A DNA stretch of 64,000 bases from Curtobacterium sp. GC_Cur_3 (GCF_026544205.1 NZ_JALNUI010000017.1:27596-91595); one strand, 5' to 3'. Counted from the stretch's first letter, positions 25,980 to 35,526 are shown. Notes: a model not told the origin generated them from the sequence alone. A program made the numbers and translations.

Positions 25980-28145
25980 ATGGACACCGAACCGCAGCTC
26001 GACGGCGACTCCGTCTCGAACGACCTCGACGACTTCGACGAGGTCGTCGAGATCGAGCACGAGTCCCTGCCGTCGGACCGCTACTTCGACCGCGAGATCA
26101 GCTGGCTCCGGTTCAACCAGCGGGTGCTCGAACTCGGTGAGGACCGCACGGTCCCGCTGCTCGAGCGCGCCAACTTCCTGGCGATCTTCGCGTCTAACCT
26201 CGACGAGTTCTTCATGGTCCGTGTCGCCGGTCTCAAGCGCCGCATCGACACCGGCATCGCCGTCCCGACCAACGTCGGGCGCGCACCGAGTGACGTCCTC
26301 CGCGACATCGCCAAGAAGGCCCACGAGCTGCAGGACCGCCACGCGCAGGCCTTCATCGGCTCGCTGAAGCCCGACCTCGACGCCGCCGGCCTGCACATCG
26401 AGCACTGGTCCGACCTGGGCGAGGACGACCGCGCGCGGATGCGGGAGTACTTCGCCGAGCAGATCTTCCCGGTCCTGATGCCCCTCGCGGTGGACCCGGC
26501 ACACCCGTTCCCGTACATCTCCGGCCTGTCGCTCAACCTCGCGGTGCGCGTGCGCAACCCGAAGTCGCAGCGGCAGGAGTTCGCGCGTCTCAAGGTCCCG
26601 CAGAACTTCTCGCGGCTGATCAAGCTGCCGGACGACAACTCCGGGCGGATGCGCTTCATCCCGCTCGAGGACCTCATCGCCAACCACCTCGGCGACCTGT
26701 TCCCGGGGATGGAGGTCCTCGAGCACCACGTGTTCCGCGTCACCAGGAACGAGGACGTCGAGATCGAGGAGGACGAGGCCGAGAACCTCATCCAGGCCCT
26801 CGAGCGCGAGCTGCTGCGGCGCCGCTTCGGTCCGCCCATCCGCCTCGAGATCACCGAGGACATGGACCCGGTGACGCTCGACCTGCTCGTCCGTGAGCTC
26901 GACATCACGGAACAGGAGGTCTACCGGCTGCCGTCTCCGCTGGACCTCGGCTGCCTGTTCGAGATCTCGAAGATCAACCGGCCCGACCTGCACTACCCGA
27001 AGCACGTGCCGACCACCCCGGTGCAGTTCCAGCCGGGCGAGCCGAACACCAAGCCCGACCTGTTCCGTGCCATCGCTGCCAGGGACGTCCTCGTCCACCA
27101 CCCGTACGAGTCCTTCGCCACGAGCGTGCAGGCCTTCCTCGAGCAGGCGGCGGCCGACCCGAACGTCCTGGCGATCAAGCAGACGCTGTACCGCACGTCG
27201 GGCGACTCCCCCATCGTCGAGGCCCTCATCGACGCCGCCGCCGCGGGCAAGCAGGTGCTCGCGCTGGTGGAGATCAAGGCGCGCTTCGACGAGCAGAACA
27301 ACATCACCTGGGCCCGCAAGCTCGAGAAGGCCGGCGTGCACGTGGTCTACGGCCTGGTCGGGTTGAAGACGCACTCCAAGCTCGTGCTCGTCATCCGGCA
27401 GGAGGGCGGCACGCTCAAGCACTACAGCCACATCGGCACCGGCAACTACAACCCGAAGACCTCGCGCATCTACGAGGACATGGGGCTCTTCACCGCGGAC
27501 GACGTCGTGGGCAAGGACCTCACCCGTCTGTTCAACGAGCTCTCCGGGTACGCGATCGAGAAGAAGTTCAAGCGGCTCCTCGTCGCCCCGCTGCACCTGC
27601 GGAAGGGCCTGCTGAAGCGCATCCAGGTCGAGGCCGACAACGCCCGCGCCGGACTGCCCTCCGGCATCCGGATCAAGGTCAACTCGATGGTCGACGAGCA
27701 GATCATCGACGCCCTCTACCTGGCCAGCCAGGCCGGGGTGCCGATCGACGTGCTGGTGCGCGGCATCTGCTCGCTCAAGCCCGGGCTCGAGGGCGTCAGC
27801 GAGACCATCCGCGTGCGCAGCGTCGTCGGGCGGTACCTCGAGCACTCCCGCGCGTTCGCGTTCCACAACGACGGCGACCCGTTCGTGTTCATCGGCAGCG
27901 CGGACATGATGCACCGCAACCTCGACCGACGCGTCGAGGCCCTGGTGCGCCTCTCCGACCCGTCCCACGTGAACGAGGTCACCGAGGTCTTCGACCTGGC
28001 GATGGCCGAGACCACCAGCTCGTGGCACCTCGAGTCCGACGGCGAGTGGACGCGGCACTCCACGGACCAGGACGGCCGCCCGTTCGACGACGTGCAGAAT
28101 GTGATCATGCGGAAGATCTCGGCGCGGAAGCGCTCCACGCGGTGA
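25980..28145 (+). CDS. ppk1: Polyphosphate kinase 1
   Basis: A 721-residue enzyme making polyphosphate from ATP. Domains in order: N ([20 protein letters not shown]), head ([15 protein letters not shown]), C1 ([19 protein letters not shown]) and C2. The autophosphorylated histidine is in [18 protein letters not shown] near residue 466; [20 protein letters not shown] and [16 protein letters not shown] are also seen. ATG at 25980 has GCAGGA 7 bases upstream; a GTG two codons earlier is also in frame. It overlaps the mutT1-like gene by 4 bp. Confidence 0.97.
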   Translation: MDTEPQLDGDSVSNDLDDFDEVVEIEHESLPSDRYFDREISWLRFNQRVLELGEDRTVPLLERANFLAIFASNLDEFFMVRVAGLKRRIDTGIAVPTNVGRAPSDVLRDIAKKAHELQDRHAQAFIGSLKPDLDAAGLHIEHWSDLGEDDRARMREYFAEQIFPVLMPLAVDPAHPFPYISGLSLNLAVRVRNPKSQRQEFARLKVPQNFSRLIKLPDDNSGRMRFIPLEDLIANHLGDLFPGMEVLEHHVFRVTRNEDVEIEEDEAENLIQALERELLRRRFGPPIRLEITEDMDPVTLDLLVRELDITEQEVYRLPSPLDLGCLFEISKINRPDLHYPKHVPTTPVQFQPGEPNTKPDLFRAIAARDVLVHHPYESFATSVQAFLEQAAADPNVLAIKQTLYRTSGDSPIVEALIDAAAAGKQVLALVEIKARFDEQNNITWARKLEKAGVHVVYGLVGLKTHSKLVLVIRQEGGTLKHYSHIGTGNYNPKTSRIYEDMGLFTADDVVGKDLTRLFNELSGYAIEKKFKRLLVAPLHLRKGLLKRIQVEADNARAGLPSGIRIKVNSMVDEQIIDALYLASQAGVPIDVLVRGICSLKPGLEGVSETIRVRSVVGRYLEHSRAFAFHNDGDPFVFIGSADMMHRNLDRRVEALVRLSDPSHVNEVTEVFDLAMAETTSSWHLESDGEWTRHSTDQDGRPFDDVQNVIMRKISARKRSTR

Positions 28146-29089
28146 GCGGCACCTCCACGGGCCCCGTCCTGGCGGCGGGGGCAGTGGTGTGGCGCGAACA
28201 GGACGGGGAGCCGCTCGTGCTCCTGGTCCACCGCGAGCACCACAAGGACGTCTCCTTCCCCAAGGGCAAGGTCGACCCGGGCGAAGCGGTCCCCACCACC
28301 GCCGTGCGCGAGGTCCACGAGGAGACCGGCCACCGCGTGCACCTCGGCGCCCCGCTCGGCACCGCGGAGTACGTCCTGCCGAACGGCCGCGACAAGGTCG
28401 TGCAGTACTGGGCGGCCCGGGTGTCCACGAAGGAGTTCGAGCGCGCGGGCACGTTCCGTCCGAACCACGAGGTCGCCGCGATCGAGTGGGTGACGATCGA
28501 CGACGCCCGCGCCCGGCTCACCTACGCCCGGGACGTCGAGATCCTCGAGCGCTTCGCCGAGCGTGCCGCCACGGGCCAGCACCGCACCTTCGCGCTCATC
28601 GCCCTGCGGCACGCCAAGACCACCCCCGGCTCCGACTGGCACGGCCCCGACGCCACCCGACCGCTCCTGGCCGTCGGCCGCGCGCAGGCGAAGGCCGCCG
28701 CGGCCCCGATCGCCGCGTTCGGCCCGAAGAAGATCGTGAGCAGCACGGCCGCACGGTGCCTGGCGACCGTCGAGCCGCTGTCCGACCGGGTCAAGCTCGG
28801 TGTCTCGAGCACCCCGGACATCAGCCAGGACGCCCACGAGCAGGGCACCGCCGACGTCAAGGGCGCCGTGCGGAAGCGCCTGGCGAAGGGCAAGACCGCC
28901 GTGTTCTGCTCGCACGGCCCCGTGCTGCCCGACATCGTCGCGCGCATCGCCACGGACACCACCGCCGACACCGACCGCTTCGACCTGCGCCGCGCGGCGA
29001 TGCTGTCGGTCGGCGACTTCGCCGTGCTGCACATCGCTGACGACACGCTCGTCGCCGTCGAGACACACCGGAACACCGTCACCGCGTAG
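28142..29089 (+). CDS. mutT1: MutT1-like NUDIX hydrolase fused to SixA-type histidine phosphatase
   Basis: A 315-residue two-domain protein. The N-terminal NUDIX domain has the box [20 protein letters not shown] followed by TGH, near residue 40. The C-terminal phosphatase starts with the R-H-A/G motif [17 protein letters not shown] near residue 162 and ends with [11 protein letters not shown] near 258. Mycobacterial MutT1 has this architecture, acts on 8-oxo-dGTP and diadenosine polyphosphates, and also lies beside ppk1. GTG at 28142 overlaps the ppk stop. Confidence 0.92.
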   Translation: MSGTSTGPVLAAGAVVWREQDGEPLVLLVHREHHKDVSFPKGKVDPGEAVPTTAVREVHEETGHRVHLGAPLGTAEYVLPNGRDKVVQYWAARVSTKEFERAGTFRPNHEVAAIEWVTIDDARARLTYARDVEILERFAERAATGQHRTFALIALRHAKTTPGSDWHGPDATRPLLAVGRAQAKAAAAPIAAFGPKKIVSSTAARCLATVEPLSDRVKLGVSSTPDISQDAHEQGTADVKGAVRKRLAKGKTAVFCSHGPVLPDIVARIATDTTADTDRFDLRRAAMLSVGDFAVLHIADDTLVAVETHRNTVTA

Positions 29090-29297
29090 CGCGCGCCCGC
29101 GCCCGCGCGCCCGCGCCGCCCGCGTCGTCCGCGCGGACCGCAGCGCGGTCGGCGGACCGGCCGAACCAGCCACGTGGCGGGGTGTCGGCTGTTCGCCCGA
29201 GCCGAGACGAGCCTCCCGTCCGCCGCTGGGCACGCTGTTCCCGATCCTGCCCCCGGAACCGCCCCCGCGCTCGCCGTCCGCGCCGAGACACCCCCTC
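29090..29297 (+). other. Intergenic region upstream of the pstS PHO boxes
   Basis: The stretch begins with a GC-only run of GCGCCC-like repeats (29091-29120) and a small hairpin, GACCGC/GCGGTC (29136-29150), which may end ppk-mutT1 transcription. No gene or known RNA is seen. Confidence 0.5.
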
Positions 29298-29341
29298 GTT
29301 CACCTCCCGTTCACCGGCGGGCGTGATCCCGGTCACTTCGC
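29298..29341 (+). promoter_or_regulatory. Four-unit PHO box upstream of pstS
   Basis: Consecutive 11-bp units are GTTCACCTCCC (29298), GTTCACCGGCG (29309), GGCGTGATCCC (29320) and GGTCACTTCGC (29331). The first two are near-perfect matches to the GTTCACC repeat form, the last two weaker, as in the core-plus-accessory organisation known for PhoP targets. Confidence 0.8.
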
Positions 29342-29428
29342 GTCCCTACAGTCACTCGCGGGTCGGCACCGGCCCACGGGACTGAACAGCGGTCCCACCT
29401 GCACTCCACATTCCCCGAAGGGACCCCT

Positions 29429-30538
29429 GTGAACATCAAGCGAATCGGTTCGATCGCAGCAATCGCGATCGCCGGCGCAGTCGTGCTCTCCTCGTGCGCG
29501 GCGAACGAAGGCGGCGCGGGCAGCACCACGTCGGCCTCCGCCTCGGGTGTCGACTACTCGAAGCTCTCCGGCACGCTCACCGCGTCGGGCTCCTCCGCAC
29601 AGCAGACCGCCGAGACCGTCTGGGGCACCGGCTTCCAGGACCAGGCCTCCGGCGTCACGGTCAACTACTCGCCGGACGGCTCCGGCGCCGGCCGCAAGAA
29701 CTTCATCTCCGGCGCGGCGGACTTCGCCGGCTCGGACGCAGCGCTCTCCGACGAGGAGCTCTCCGGCACCTTCGCGAACTGCGCGGCGGACTCCAAGGCC
29801 ATCGACATCCCGGTCTACATCTCCCCGATCGCCATCGCCTTCAAGGTCGACGGCGTCAAGGACCTGACGCTCGACGCCAAGACCATCGCGGGCATCTTCT
29901 CCGGCAAGATCACCAAGTGGGACGACTCCCAGATCGCCGCCCTGAACAAGGACGCGAAGCTGCCGAGCGCGAACATCACCGTCGTGCACCGTTCGGACGA
30001 CTCGGGCACCACGCAGAACTTCTCCGAGTACCTGTCGGCGAACGCCGGTGACGTCTGGACCGAAGCGCCCAGCCAGACCTTCCCGTACCAGGTCGGCGAC
30101 GGCGCTGCGAAGGGCTCCGGCGTGGCCTCGGCCATGCAGGGCGCGACCAACGCGATCACCTACATCGACGACTCCGGTGCAGGCGACCTCGACAAGGCCA
30201 AGCTCATGGTCGGCGACAAGGCCACCGAGCTCTCCGCCGACGGCGCCGCCAAGGTCGTCGCGGACTCCGAGACGGTCTCCGGCCGCGAGACGAACGACCT
30301 CGCGATCGACATCAACCGCAAGGACACCGCGGACGGCGCCTGGCCGCTCGTGCTCGTCTCCTACGCCATCGCGTGCCAGGAGTACAAGGACGCCGACAAG
30401 GCCGACCTGGTCAAGTCGTACCTGACCTACGTCGTGTCCGACGACGCCCAGAAGGCCGCCGCGACGGAGGCCAAGTCGGCCGCCCTCTCCTCGGACCTCG
30501 GCAAGAAGGCCGCTGACGCGGTCGCCTCGATCAAGTAA
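29429..30538 (+). CDS. pstS: Phosphate-binding lipoprotein PstS
   Basis: A 369-residue extracellular binding protein of the high-affinity phosphate ABC transporter. The signal peptide ends in lipobox VLSSC (cysteine near residue 22). Phosphate-contact motifs are ASGSSAQQTAE near 50, SPDGSGAGRKNFISG, FAGSDAALSDEEL and HRSDDSGTTQNFSEYL near 185. Starts at GTG. First gene of pstSCAB, preceded by PHO boxes and followed by a strong hairpin. Confidence 0.97.
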   Translation: MNIKRIGSIAAIAIAGAVVLSSCAANEGGAGSTTSASASGVDYSKLSGTLTASGSSAQQTAETVWGTGFQDQASGVTVNYSPDGSGAGRKNFISGAADFAGSDAALSDEELSGTFANCAADSKAIDIPVYISPIAIAFKVDGVKDLTLDAKTIAGIFSGKITKWDDSQIAALNKDAKLPSANITVVHRSDDSGTTQNFSEYLSANAGDVWTEAPSQTFPYQVGDGAAKGSGVASAMQGATNAITYIDDSGAGDLDKAKLMVGDKATELSADGAAKVVADSETVSGRETNDLAIDINRKDTADGAWPLVLVSYAIACQEYKDADKADLVKSYLTYVVSDDAQKAAATEAKSAALSSDLGKKAADAVASIK

Positions 30539-30554
30539 CAACTCCTCACCGAGA

Positions 30555-30592
30555 GCCCGGGTGCCGGTCCTCCCACGGACCGGCACCCGGGC
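30555..30592 (+). terminator. Intra-operon hairpin between pstS and pstC
   Basis: A perfect 16-bp stem, GCCCGGGTGCCGGTCC with GGACCGGCACCCGGGC, has a 6-base loop. Its place between binding-protein and permease genes fits partial termination or 3' protection that raises PstS over the membrane parts. Confidence 0.8.
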
Positions 30593-30626
30593 ACTTCCCC
30601 GTCTCCCGACAGGAGTCCCACGCCCC

Positions 30627-31577
30627 ATGACCTCCGCACCCGTCCAGCAAGGCGCTTCCCTCGCCCCGGCGAAGCCCAAGGCCGTCGTCCGCGTCGGCGA
30701 CCGTGTCTTCTCCGCCGCCTCCGTCATCTCCGGCGGCCTCATCCTGGTCGTGCTCGCGCTGGTCGCCGCCTTCCTCGTCTGGCAGAGCATCCCCGCGTTC
30801 TCCGCCAAGGTCGGCGAGCTGCCCAACCAGGCCGCGAACTTCTGGGACTACGTCGGGCCGCTCGTCTTCGGCACCATCTGGTCGGCGCTCCTCGCGCTCG
30901 TCATGGCCGTCCCGCTCGCGCTCGGGATCGCGCTCTTCATCTCGCACTTCGCGCCGCGGCGCATCGCCCCGCTGCTCGGCTACGTCATCGACCTGCTCGC
31001 CGCGGTCCCGTCGGTCGTCTACGGCCTGTGGGGCATCGTGGTGCTGTCGCAGTTCGTCAAGCCGTTCTACGCGTTCCTCAACGAGTACTTCGCGTGGATC
31101 CCGCTCTTCTCCGGGCAGGTGTCCGGCACCGGTCGGACGATCCTCACGGCGTCGATCGTCCTCGCCGTCATGACGATCCCGATCATGACGGCGATCATGC
31201 GCGAGATCTTCCTGCAGGCGCCGACCCTCAACGAAGAGGCCGCACTCGCCCTCGGCGCCACGCGCTGGGAGATGATCCGCCTGTCGGTCCTGCCGTTCGC
31301 CAAGTCCGGCATCGTGTCCGCGATCATGCTCGGCCTCGGACGAGCGCTCGGCGAGACGATGGCGATCGCCCTCGTGCTGTCGGTGTCGACGAACATCTCG
31401 TTCAAGCTGCTCACGTCCCTCAACCCGTCGACCATCGCGGCGAACATCGCCCTGCAGTTCGCCGAGGCGTCCGGAACGGCCCTGAACGCACTCATCGCGT
31501 CCGGTCTGATCCTCTTCGTCATCACCCTGGTCATCAACATGCTCGCGCGCTACATCGTGCGCCGACGCGTCAGCTGA
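30627..31577 (+). CDS. pstC: Phosphate ABC transporter permease PstC
   Basis: A 316-residue membrane protein with about six helices. The cytoplasmic EAA loop LNEEAALALGATRWEMIRLS lies near residue 207 and contacts PstB. VPLALGIALFISHFAPRRI and AVPSVVYGLWGIVVL are PstC hallmarks. ATG at 30627 is preferred, with AGGAG 12 bases upstream; the frame is open further but runs into the hairpin. Followed by pstA after 14 bp. Confidence 0.95.
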   Translation: MTSAPVQQGASLAPAKPKAVVRVGDRVFSAASVISGGLILVVLALVAAFLVWQSIPAFSAKVGELPNQAANFWDYVGPLVFGTIWSALLALVMAVPLALGIALFISHFAPRRIAPLLGYVIDLLAAVPSVVYGLWGIVVLSQFVKPFYAFLNEYFAWIPLFSGQVSGTGRTILTASIVLAVMTIPIMTAIMREIFLQAPTLNEEAALALGATRWEMIRLSVLPFAKSGIVSAIMLGLGRALGETMAIALVLSVSTNISFKLLTSLNPSTIAANIALQFAEASGTALNALIASGLILFVITLVINMLARYIVRRRVS

Positions 31578-31591
31578 GAGGTCGCACCCCG

Positions 31592-32671
31592 ATGTCCCTC
31601 GCAATCCGTCCGACCGGCGGCAACGTCTTCGCCAACGGCAAGCTGCACACCTCCGTGCCGTGGCTGCTCCTCGCCGGCAGCTGGGTCGCCCTGGCCCTGG
31701 TCTTCGCCCTGCTCAACGCAGGCGGCGCCGTCAAGGACTTCAACGTCGTCGCGGCGGTCTTCCTCGGCACGGTCCTGTTCGACGTCCTCATCGTGGTCGT
31801 CTCCCGGATCGTCGAGGGTGGGCGCAAGGCGGTCGACCGCCTCGTCACCTCGCTCGTCATCACCGCGTTCGTCATCGCGGTGCTCCCGCTGGTGTCGCTG
31901 CTCTGGACGGTCCTCGCGGACGGTCTGGCCCGGTTCGACGTCGCGTTCTTCTCGTACTCGATGCGCGGTGTCATCTCCGTCGGTGGTGGCGCCCTGCACG
32001 CCCTGATCGGCACGCTCGAGATCACCCTGTTCGCGGCCGTCATCAGTGTCCCGATCGGGCTGCTCACGTCGATCTACCTGGTCGAGTACGGCCGCGGCGC
32101 CCTCGCCCGCGGCATCACGTTCTTCGTCGACGTCATGACGGGCATCCCCTCGATCGTGGCCGGCCTGTTCGCGTACTCGCTCTTCGCGCTGTTCCTCGGC
32201 CCGGGCGCCCGGTTCGGTCTGGTCGGATCGATCGCCCTCGCGGTCCTGATGATCCCGATCATCGTGCGCGCCACCGAAGAGGTCCTGAAGATCGTGCCGA
32301 TGGAGCTCCGCGAGGCCTCCTACGCCCTCGGTGTCCCGAAGTGGCTGACGATCGTCAAGGTCGTGCTGCCCACCTCGCTCGCCGGCATCACGACGGGCGT
32401 CATGCTCGCGATCGCCCGCGTCATCGGCGAGACCGCTCCCCTGCTGGTGACCGCTGGCTACACGTCGAGCATGAACTACGACCTGTTCGGCAACCCGATG
32501 ATGACCCTGCCGGTGTTCGCGTACACGCAGTACTCGCAGCAGGGCGCCAACCCGGTGCCGTTCGTCGACCGGGCCTGGACCGCAGCACTCGTCCTGATCC
32601 TCATCGTGATGCTGCTGAACCTGCTCGCCCGGTTCATCACGCGTCTCTTCGCCCCCAAGCTCTCCCGCTAG
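31592..32671 (+). CDS. pstA: Phosphate ABC transporter permease PstA
   Basis: A 359-residue membrane protein. The first 110 residues hold two or three helices beyond the usual core. The transporter core has [36 protein letters not shown], and EAA loop [20 protein letters not shown] near 235. It pairs with PstC to form the phosphate channel. ATG at 31592 follows the pstC stop by 14 bp. Confidence 0.95.
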   Translation: MSLAIRPTGGNVFANGKLHTSVPWLLLAGSWVALALVFALLNAGGAVKDFNVVAAVFLGTVLFDVLIVVVSRIVEGGRKAVDRLVTSLVITAFVIAVLPLVSLLWTVLADGLARFDVAFFSYSMRGVISVGGGALHALIGTLEITLFAAVISVPIGLLTSIYLVEYGRGALARGITFFVDVMTGIPSIVAGLFAYSLFALFLGPGARFGLVGSIALAVLMIPIIVRATEEVLKIVPMELREASYALGVPKWLTIVKVVLPTSLAGITTGVMLAIARVIGETAPLLVTAGYTSSMNYDLFGNPMMTLPVFAYTQYSQQGANPVPFVDRAWTAALVLILIVMLLNLLARFITRLFAPKLSR

Positions 32672-32690
32672 CCCCCCGGAAGGTCACACT

Positions 32691-33470
32691 GTGTCCAAGC
32701 GCATCGAGGTCGACGGCCTCAACGTCTACTACTCGAAGTTCAAGGCGGTCGAGGGCGTCGACATGACGATCGAGCCCCGCACCGTCACCGCCTTCATCGG
32801 CCCGTCCGGCTGCGGCAAGTCCACGTTCCTCCGCACGCTCAACCGCATGCACGAGGTCATCCCCGGCGCCTACGTCGAGGGCTCGGTCAAGGTGGACGGC
32901 GACGACCTCTACGCCCCCGGCGTGGACCCGGTCATCGTCCGGCGCCAGGTCGGCATGGTGTTCCAGCGCCCGAACCCGTTCCCGACGATGTCCATCAAGG
33001 ACAACGTGCTCGCCGGCGTGAAGCTCAACAACAAGCGCGTCAGCCGCTCCGAGGCGGACGACATCGTCGAGCGCTCCCTGCAGGGCGCGAACCTGTGGAA
33101 CGAGGTCAAGGACCGCCTCGACAAGCCCGGCATGGGACTGTCCGGCGGCCAGCAGCAGCGTCTCTGCATCGCGCGCGCCATCGCCGTGCAGCCCGACGTC
33201 CTGCTGATGGACGAGCCGTGCTCCGCGCTCGACCCGATCTCGACCCTCGCCATCGAGGACCTGATCGGCGAGCTCAAGAAGGAGTTCACGATCGTGATCG
33301 TGACCCACAACATGCAGCAGGCCTCGCGCGTCAGCGACAAGACCGCGTTCTTCAACATCGCGGGCACCGGCCAGCCCGGTCACCTCATCGAGTACGACGA
33401 CACCGCGACGATCTTCTCGAACCCGTCCGTCAAGTCGACCGAGGACTACGTCTCCGGCCGCTTCGGTTGA
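32691..33470 (+). CDS. pstB: Phosphate ABC transporter ATPase PstB
   Basis: A 259-residue ATPase. Walker [20 protein letters not shown] lies near residue 34, Q-loop [13 protein letters not shown], signature [14 protein letters not shown] near 150, Walker [14 protein letters not shown], and switch [13 protein letters not shown]. All are the specific PstB forms. Starts at GTG with GGAAGG 9 bases upstream. Last gene of the pst operon, followed by a GGAGGCCCGG-family hairpin. Confidence 0.97.
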   Translation: MSKRIEVDGLNVYYSKFKAVEGVDMTIEPRTVTAFIGPSGCGKSTFLRTLNRMHEVIPGAYVEGSVKVDGDDLYAPGVDPVIVRRQVGMVFQRPNPFPTMSIKDNVLAGVKLNNKRVSRSEADDIVERSLQGANLWNEVKDRLDKPGMGLSGGQQQRLCIARAIAVQPDVLLMDEPCSALDPISTLAIEDLIGELKKEFTIVIVTHNMQQASRVSDKTAFFNIAGTGQPGHLIEYDDTATIFSNPSVKSTEDYVSGRFG

Positions 33471-33508
33471 TCGGCTGCGCGTCCGTCGCCTGAGATCGGA
33501 ACGCAGAG

Positions 33509-33547
33509 GAGGCCCGGTGCACGTCCCACAGGACGGCACCGGGCCTC
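33509..33547 (+). terminator. GGAGGCCCGG-family hairpin after pstB
   Basis: GAGGCCCGGTGC (33509-33520) pairs with GCACCGGGCCTC (33536-33547). GTCC/GGAC inside the loop lengthens the stem. Confidence 0.75.
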
Positions 33548-33601
33548 GTTGCGTTGCGTTCATGGCCCGCCGTTGTGGTGTCCGCGCCGAGCTCGAGTCA
33601 G

Positions 33602-33641
33602 AACGACAACATCGCTGTCGTACGACAGCGATGTTGTCGTT
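33602..33641. repeat. 40-bp perfect palindrome between pstB and rskA
   Basis: The left half AACGACAACATCGCTGTCGT (33602-33621) is the exact reverse complement of 33622-33641, with no central loop (centre TCGTACGA). It lies between convergent genes and may act as a terminator for both, a cruciform, or a protein site. Confidence 0.9.
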
Positions 33642-33693
33642 CCGAGTCGGCAGAGAACCGACTGGGGGGCGGAACCGAGAGGTTGGGGCCCGG

Positions 33694-34548
33694 CTACGCG
33701 GAGGTGGTCGGGACCGCGACGATCGGCGTCGTCGTCGGCTGCTTCGACCCGCCGGACGGCTCGACCGTGATGCCCACGGTGGCGCCCTGCGACTTCGACC
33801 CGCTCAGCACCGCCGAACGCACACCGCCGTCGACGTCGTTCATCAGGCCAGCGGACTCGATGGTGCCGCCGGACTCCGCGGAACCGATGTACCAGAGCTC
33901 GTAGGTCTTGTCCTTCGGCGCGGCCTTCACACCGTCGAGGATGACGGCCGACTTGCCGAGCTGGTCGGACCAGACGACCGTGGCCGTCCCGCCGCCCTTG
34001 ACGGACGACGTGCTCCGAGCGAAGTCGGGGGACGCGTAGATCTGGTCGAGGCCGGACGCCGCCTGCGAAGTGGTCGGACCGGGGTTCGAGTCACCGTTGA
34101 AGAGCACACCGCCGGCGCCGAGACCGACGCCGAGGAAGATGACACCCACCGCGGCAGCGGCGCTGAGGAACCCAGCGGGACGCTGGAACCACCGACGGTG
34201 CGCGGTGGCACTGGCCGAACCACCGGCGGAGGCGAGGTCCGTGACTGGGGCGATCGGGGCCTCCTGGACGGGTTCCTGCTCCTCGGGGAGGGCGTGAGCC
34301 GGTCCGGCCGACGCCTGGGGCGTGGTCTGGATGGCGGCCATCAGGGACGCCTTGAGGGACGCGGGCGGCTCGATCGGCTCGACCGCGTAGGCCAGGGCCC
34401 TGGCGGTCTCGGTGAGCGAGTCGGCCTCGGCGCGGAGTTCAGGGAAGGCCGCGAGGGCCTCTTCGATGTCGTGGCGCTCCGCGTCGCTGAGGGCGTCGAG
34501 TGCGTAGGAGCCGGTCAGGAGCGCGGGGTCGTCGTGTCGTTGGGTCAT
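33694..34548 (-). CDS. rskA: Anti-sigma-K factor RskA
   Basis: A 284-residue single-pass protein. The cytoplasmic zinc-less anti-sigma domain has LLTGSYALDALSDAERHDIE near residue 10, one membrane helix lies near 128-148 (AGFLSAAAAVGVIFLGVGLG), and the extracytoplasmic RskA domain contains KTYELWYIG near 215 and a Ser/Thr/Pro tail. It holds SigK until cut by membrane proteases. ATG overlaps the sigK stop by 4 bp. Confidence 0.93.
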   Translation of the reverse strand: MTQRHDDPALLTGSYALDALSDAERHDIEEALAAFPELRAEADSLTETARALAYAVEPIEPPASLKASLMAAIQTTPQASAGPAHALPEEQEPVQEAPIAPVTDLASAGGSASATAHRRWFQRPAGFLSAAAAVGVIFLGVGLGAGGVLFNGDSNPGPTTSQAASGLDQIYASPDFARSTSSVKGGGTATVVWSDQLGKSAVILDGVKAAPKDKTYELWYIGSAESGGTIESAGLMNDVDGGVRSAVLSGSKSQGATVGITVEPSGGSKQPTTTPIVAVPTTSA

Positions 34549-35144
34549 GACGTCACCCCCATCTCGTCGCGTAGACGGATCATCCCGTCGCGCAGACGGG
34601 TCTTCACGGTGCCGATCGGCACTCCGAGTTGTTCGGCCATCTCGCTGTGCGAGTAGCCGCCGTAGTAGGCCAGCTGGACTGCCTGGCGCTGGAACTCCGT
34701 CAGGCGGCCGAGGGCACGGCTGACGCGTTCGTGTTCGATGCGGATCTCGACCGATTCCGACACCTGGTCGAAGCCGGACTCGAAGTCGCGGATGCCGATC
34801 TTGGTGTCACGGTCGCGGGAGGACTGTGCAGCCCGGACCCGGTCGACGGCCCGGCGGTGCGCCATGGTCAGCACCCAGCTGGCGGCACTGCCGCGCTTGG
34901 TGTCGAACTTGGCTGACTGCTGCCAGACTTCGAGGAAGACCTCTTGGGCGACTTCCTCGGACTGGGCGCGGTCCTTGAGGAGCCGCGTGATCAGGCCGAG
35001 GACCCGACCGGAGAGCTCGTCGTAGAGCTCGGAGAAGGCCTGTTGGTCGCCCTGGGCGACACGGAGGAGGAGGAGGTCCGGCGACGCGGGTGCTGGCTCA
35101 TCCGAGCTCCAACTGTCCGTGTCGCGTTCCACGAGGGCAAGCAT
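34545..35144 (-). CDS. sigK: ECF sigma factor SigK
   Basis: A 199-residue extracytoplasmic-function sigma factor. Region 2 is FSELYDELSGRVLGLITRLL with EEVAQEVFLEVWQQSAKFD, and region 4 is LTEFQRQAVQLAYYGGYSHS then GVPIGTVKTRLRDGMIRLR. ATG at 35144 is chosen because GGAAGGAGG lies 8 bases upstream; a longer TTG-initiated frame would read through this ribosome site. Cotranscribed with rskA, and a SigK-like promoter lies about 160 bp upstream. Confidence 0.95.
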   Translation of the reverse strand: MLALVERDTDSWSSDEPAPASPDLLLLRVAQGDQQAFSELYDELSGRVLGLITRLLKDRAQSEEVAQEVFLEVWQQSAKFDTKRGSAASWVLTMAHRRAVDRVRAAQSSRDRDTKIGIRDFESGFDQVSESVEIRIEHERVSRALGRLTEFQRQAVQLAYYGGYSHSEMAEQLGVPIGTVKTRLRDGMIRLRDEMGVTS

Positions 35145-35302
35145 TGCAGGTTTTCCTCCTTCCGGTGTCAAGCGTTCGTGCGGCGTTCAGGTTGAGAGCG
35201 AGGGCCTGCACGATCCGCAGGGAATTGACCAGCCGGTGGAGCCGGACCGGGTCGCACAGGACCCTCGCTGTGTGACGTTCCGTGAAGTCGGTCACGCTGA
35301 TG

Positions 35303-35330
35303 ATTCGGCACCCTCGCCCTGTCGGATTGG
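35303..35330 (-). promoter_or_regulatory. Candidate autoregulatory SigK promoter
   Basis: On the minus strand CCAATC (35330-35325), a 16-base spacer and CCGAAT (35308-35303) resemble the mycobacterial SigK form CCATCC-N16/17-CCGAAT, as I recall it. The leader to sigK would be about 150 bases. Confidence 0.5.
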
Positions 35331-35441
35331 CCGGGGTGGGTGCGGTTTCCCGCAAGCCGTCGGTGGCGCGCCCGGGAACCGGTCTGTCCACCGTGAGTGA
35401 ACAGGGCAGCGCGCACAGGCTGCGTCTCCTACAATTGACAT

Positions 35442-35526
35442 CGCCGGGCCGCAGCAAGCCCCGGGCTCCAAAATTCGCCGCTTCGAGCGGCCTCGCGCCG
35501 AGAGGCGCTTCTGCGGCCCGGTTTTC
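35442..35526 (+). ncRNA. Candidate structured small RNA with intrinsic terminator
   Basis: After a TACAAT hexamer (35430-35435) an 11-bp stem CCGGGCCGCAG (35444-35454) pairs with CTGCGGCCCGG (35511-35521), followed by TTTT. It encloses three hairpins: AGCC-CCG-GGCT (35457-35467), GCCGCT-TCG-AGCGGC (35477-35491), and GCGCC-GAGA-GGCGC (35495-35508) with a GNRA loop. The multi-branched fold plus U-run is unlikely by chance. It does not match SRP RNA, 6C RNA or a riboswitch I know. The -35 is unclear, and no gene lies just downstream on this strand. Confidence 0.45.

Noticed and set aside
35098..35457. Small minus-strand gene (about 119 codons) upstream of sigK
   Set aside because: It overlaps the sigK start, has no family features, and the region is better explained as the sigK leader and promoter.
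35442..35526. SRP 4.5S RNA or 6C RNA
   Set aside because: The conserved SRP tip sequence GGAAG/AGCAG is absent, and the two C-rich loops of 6C RNA are not found.
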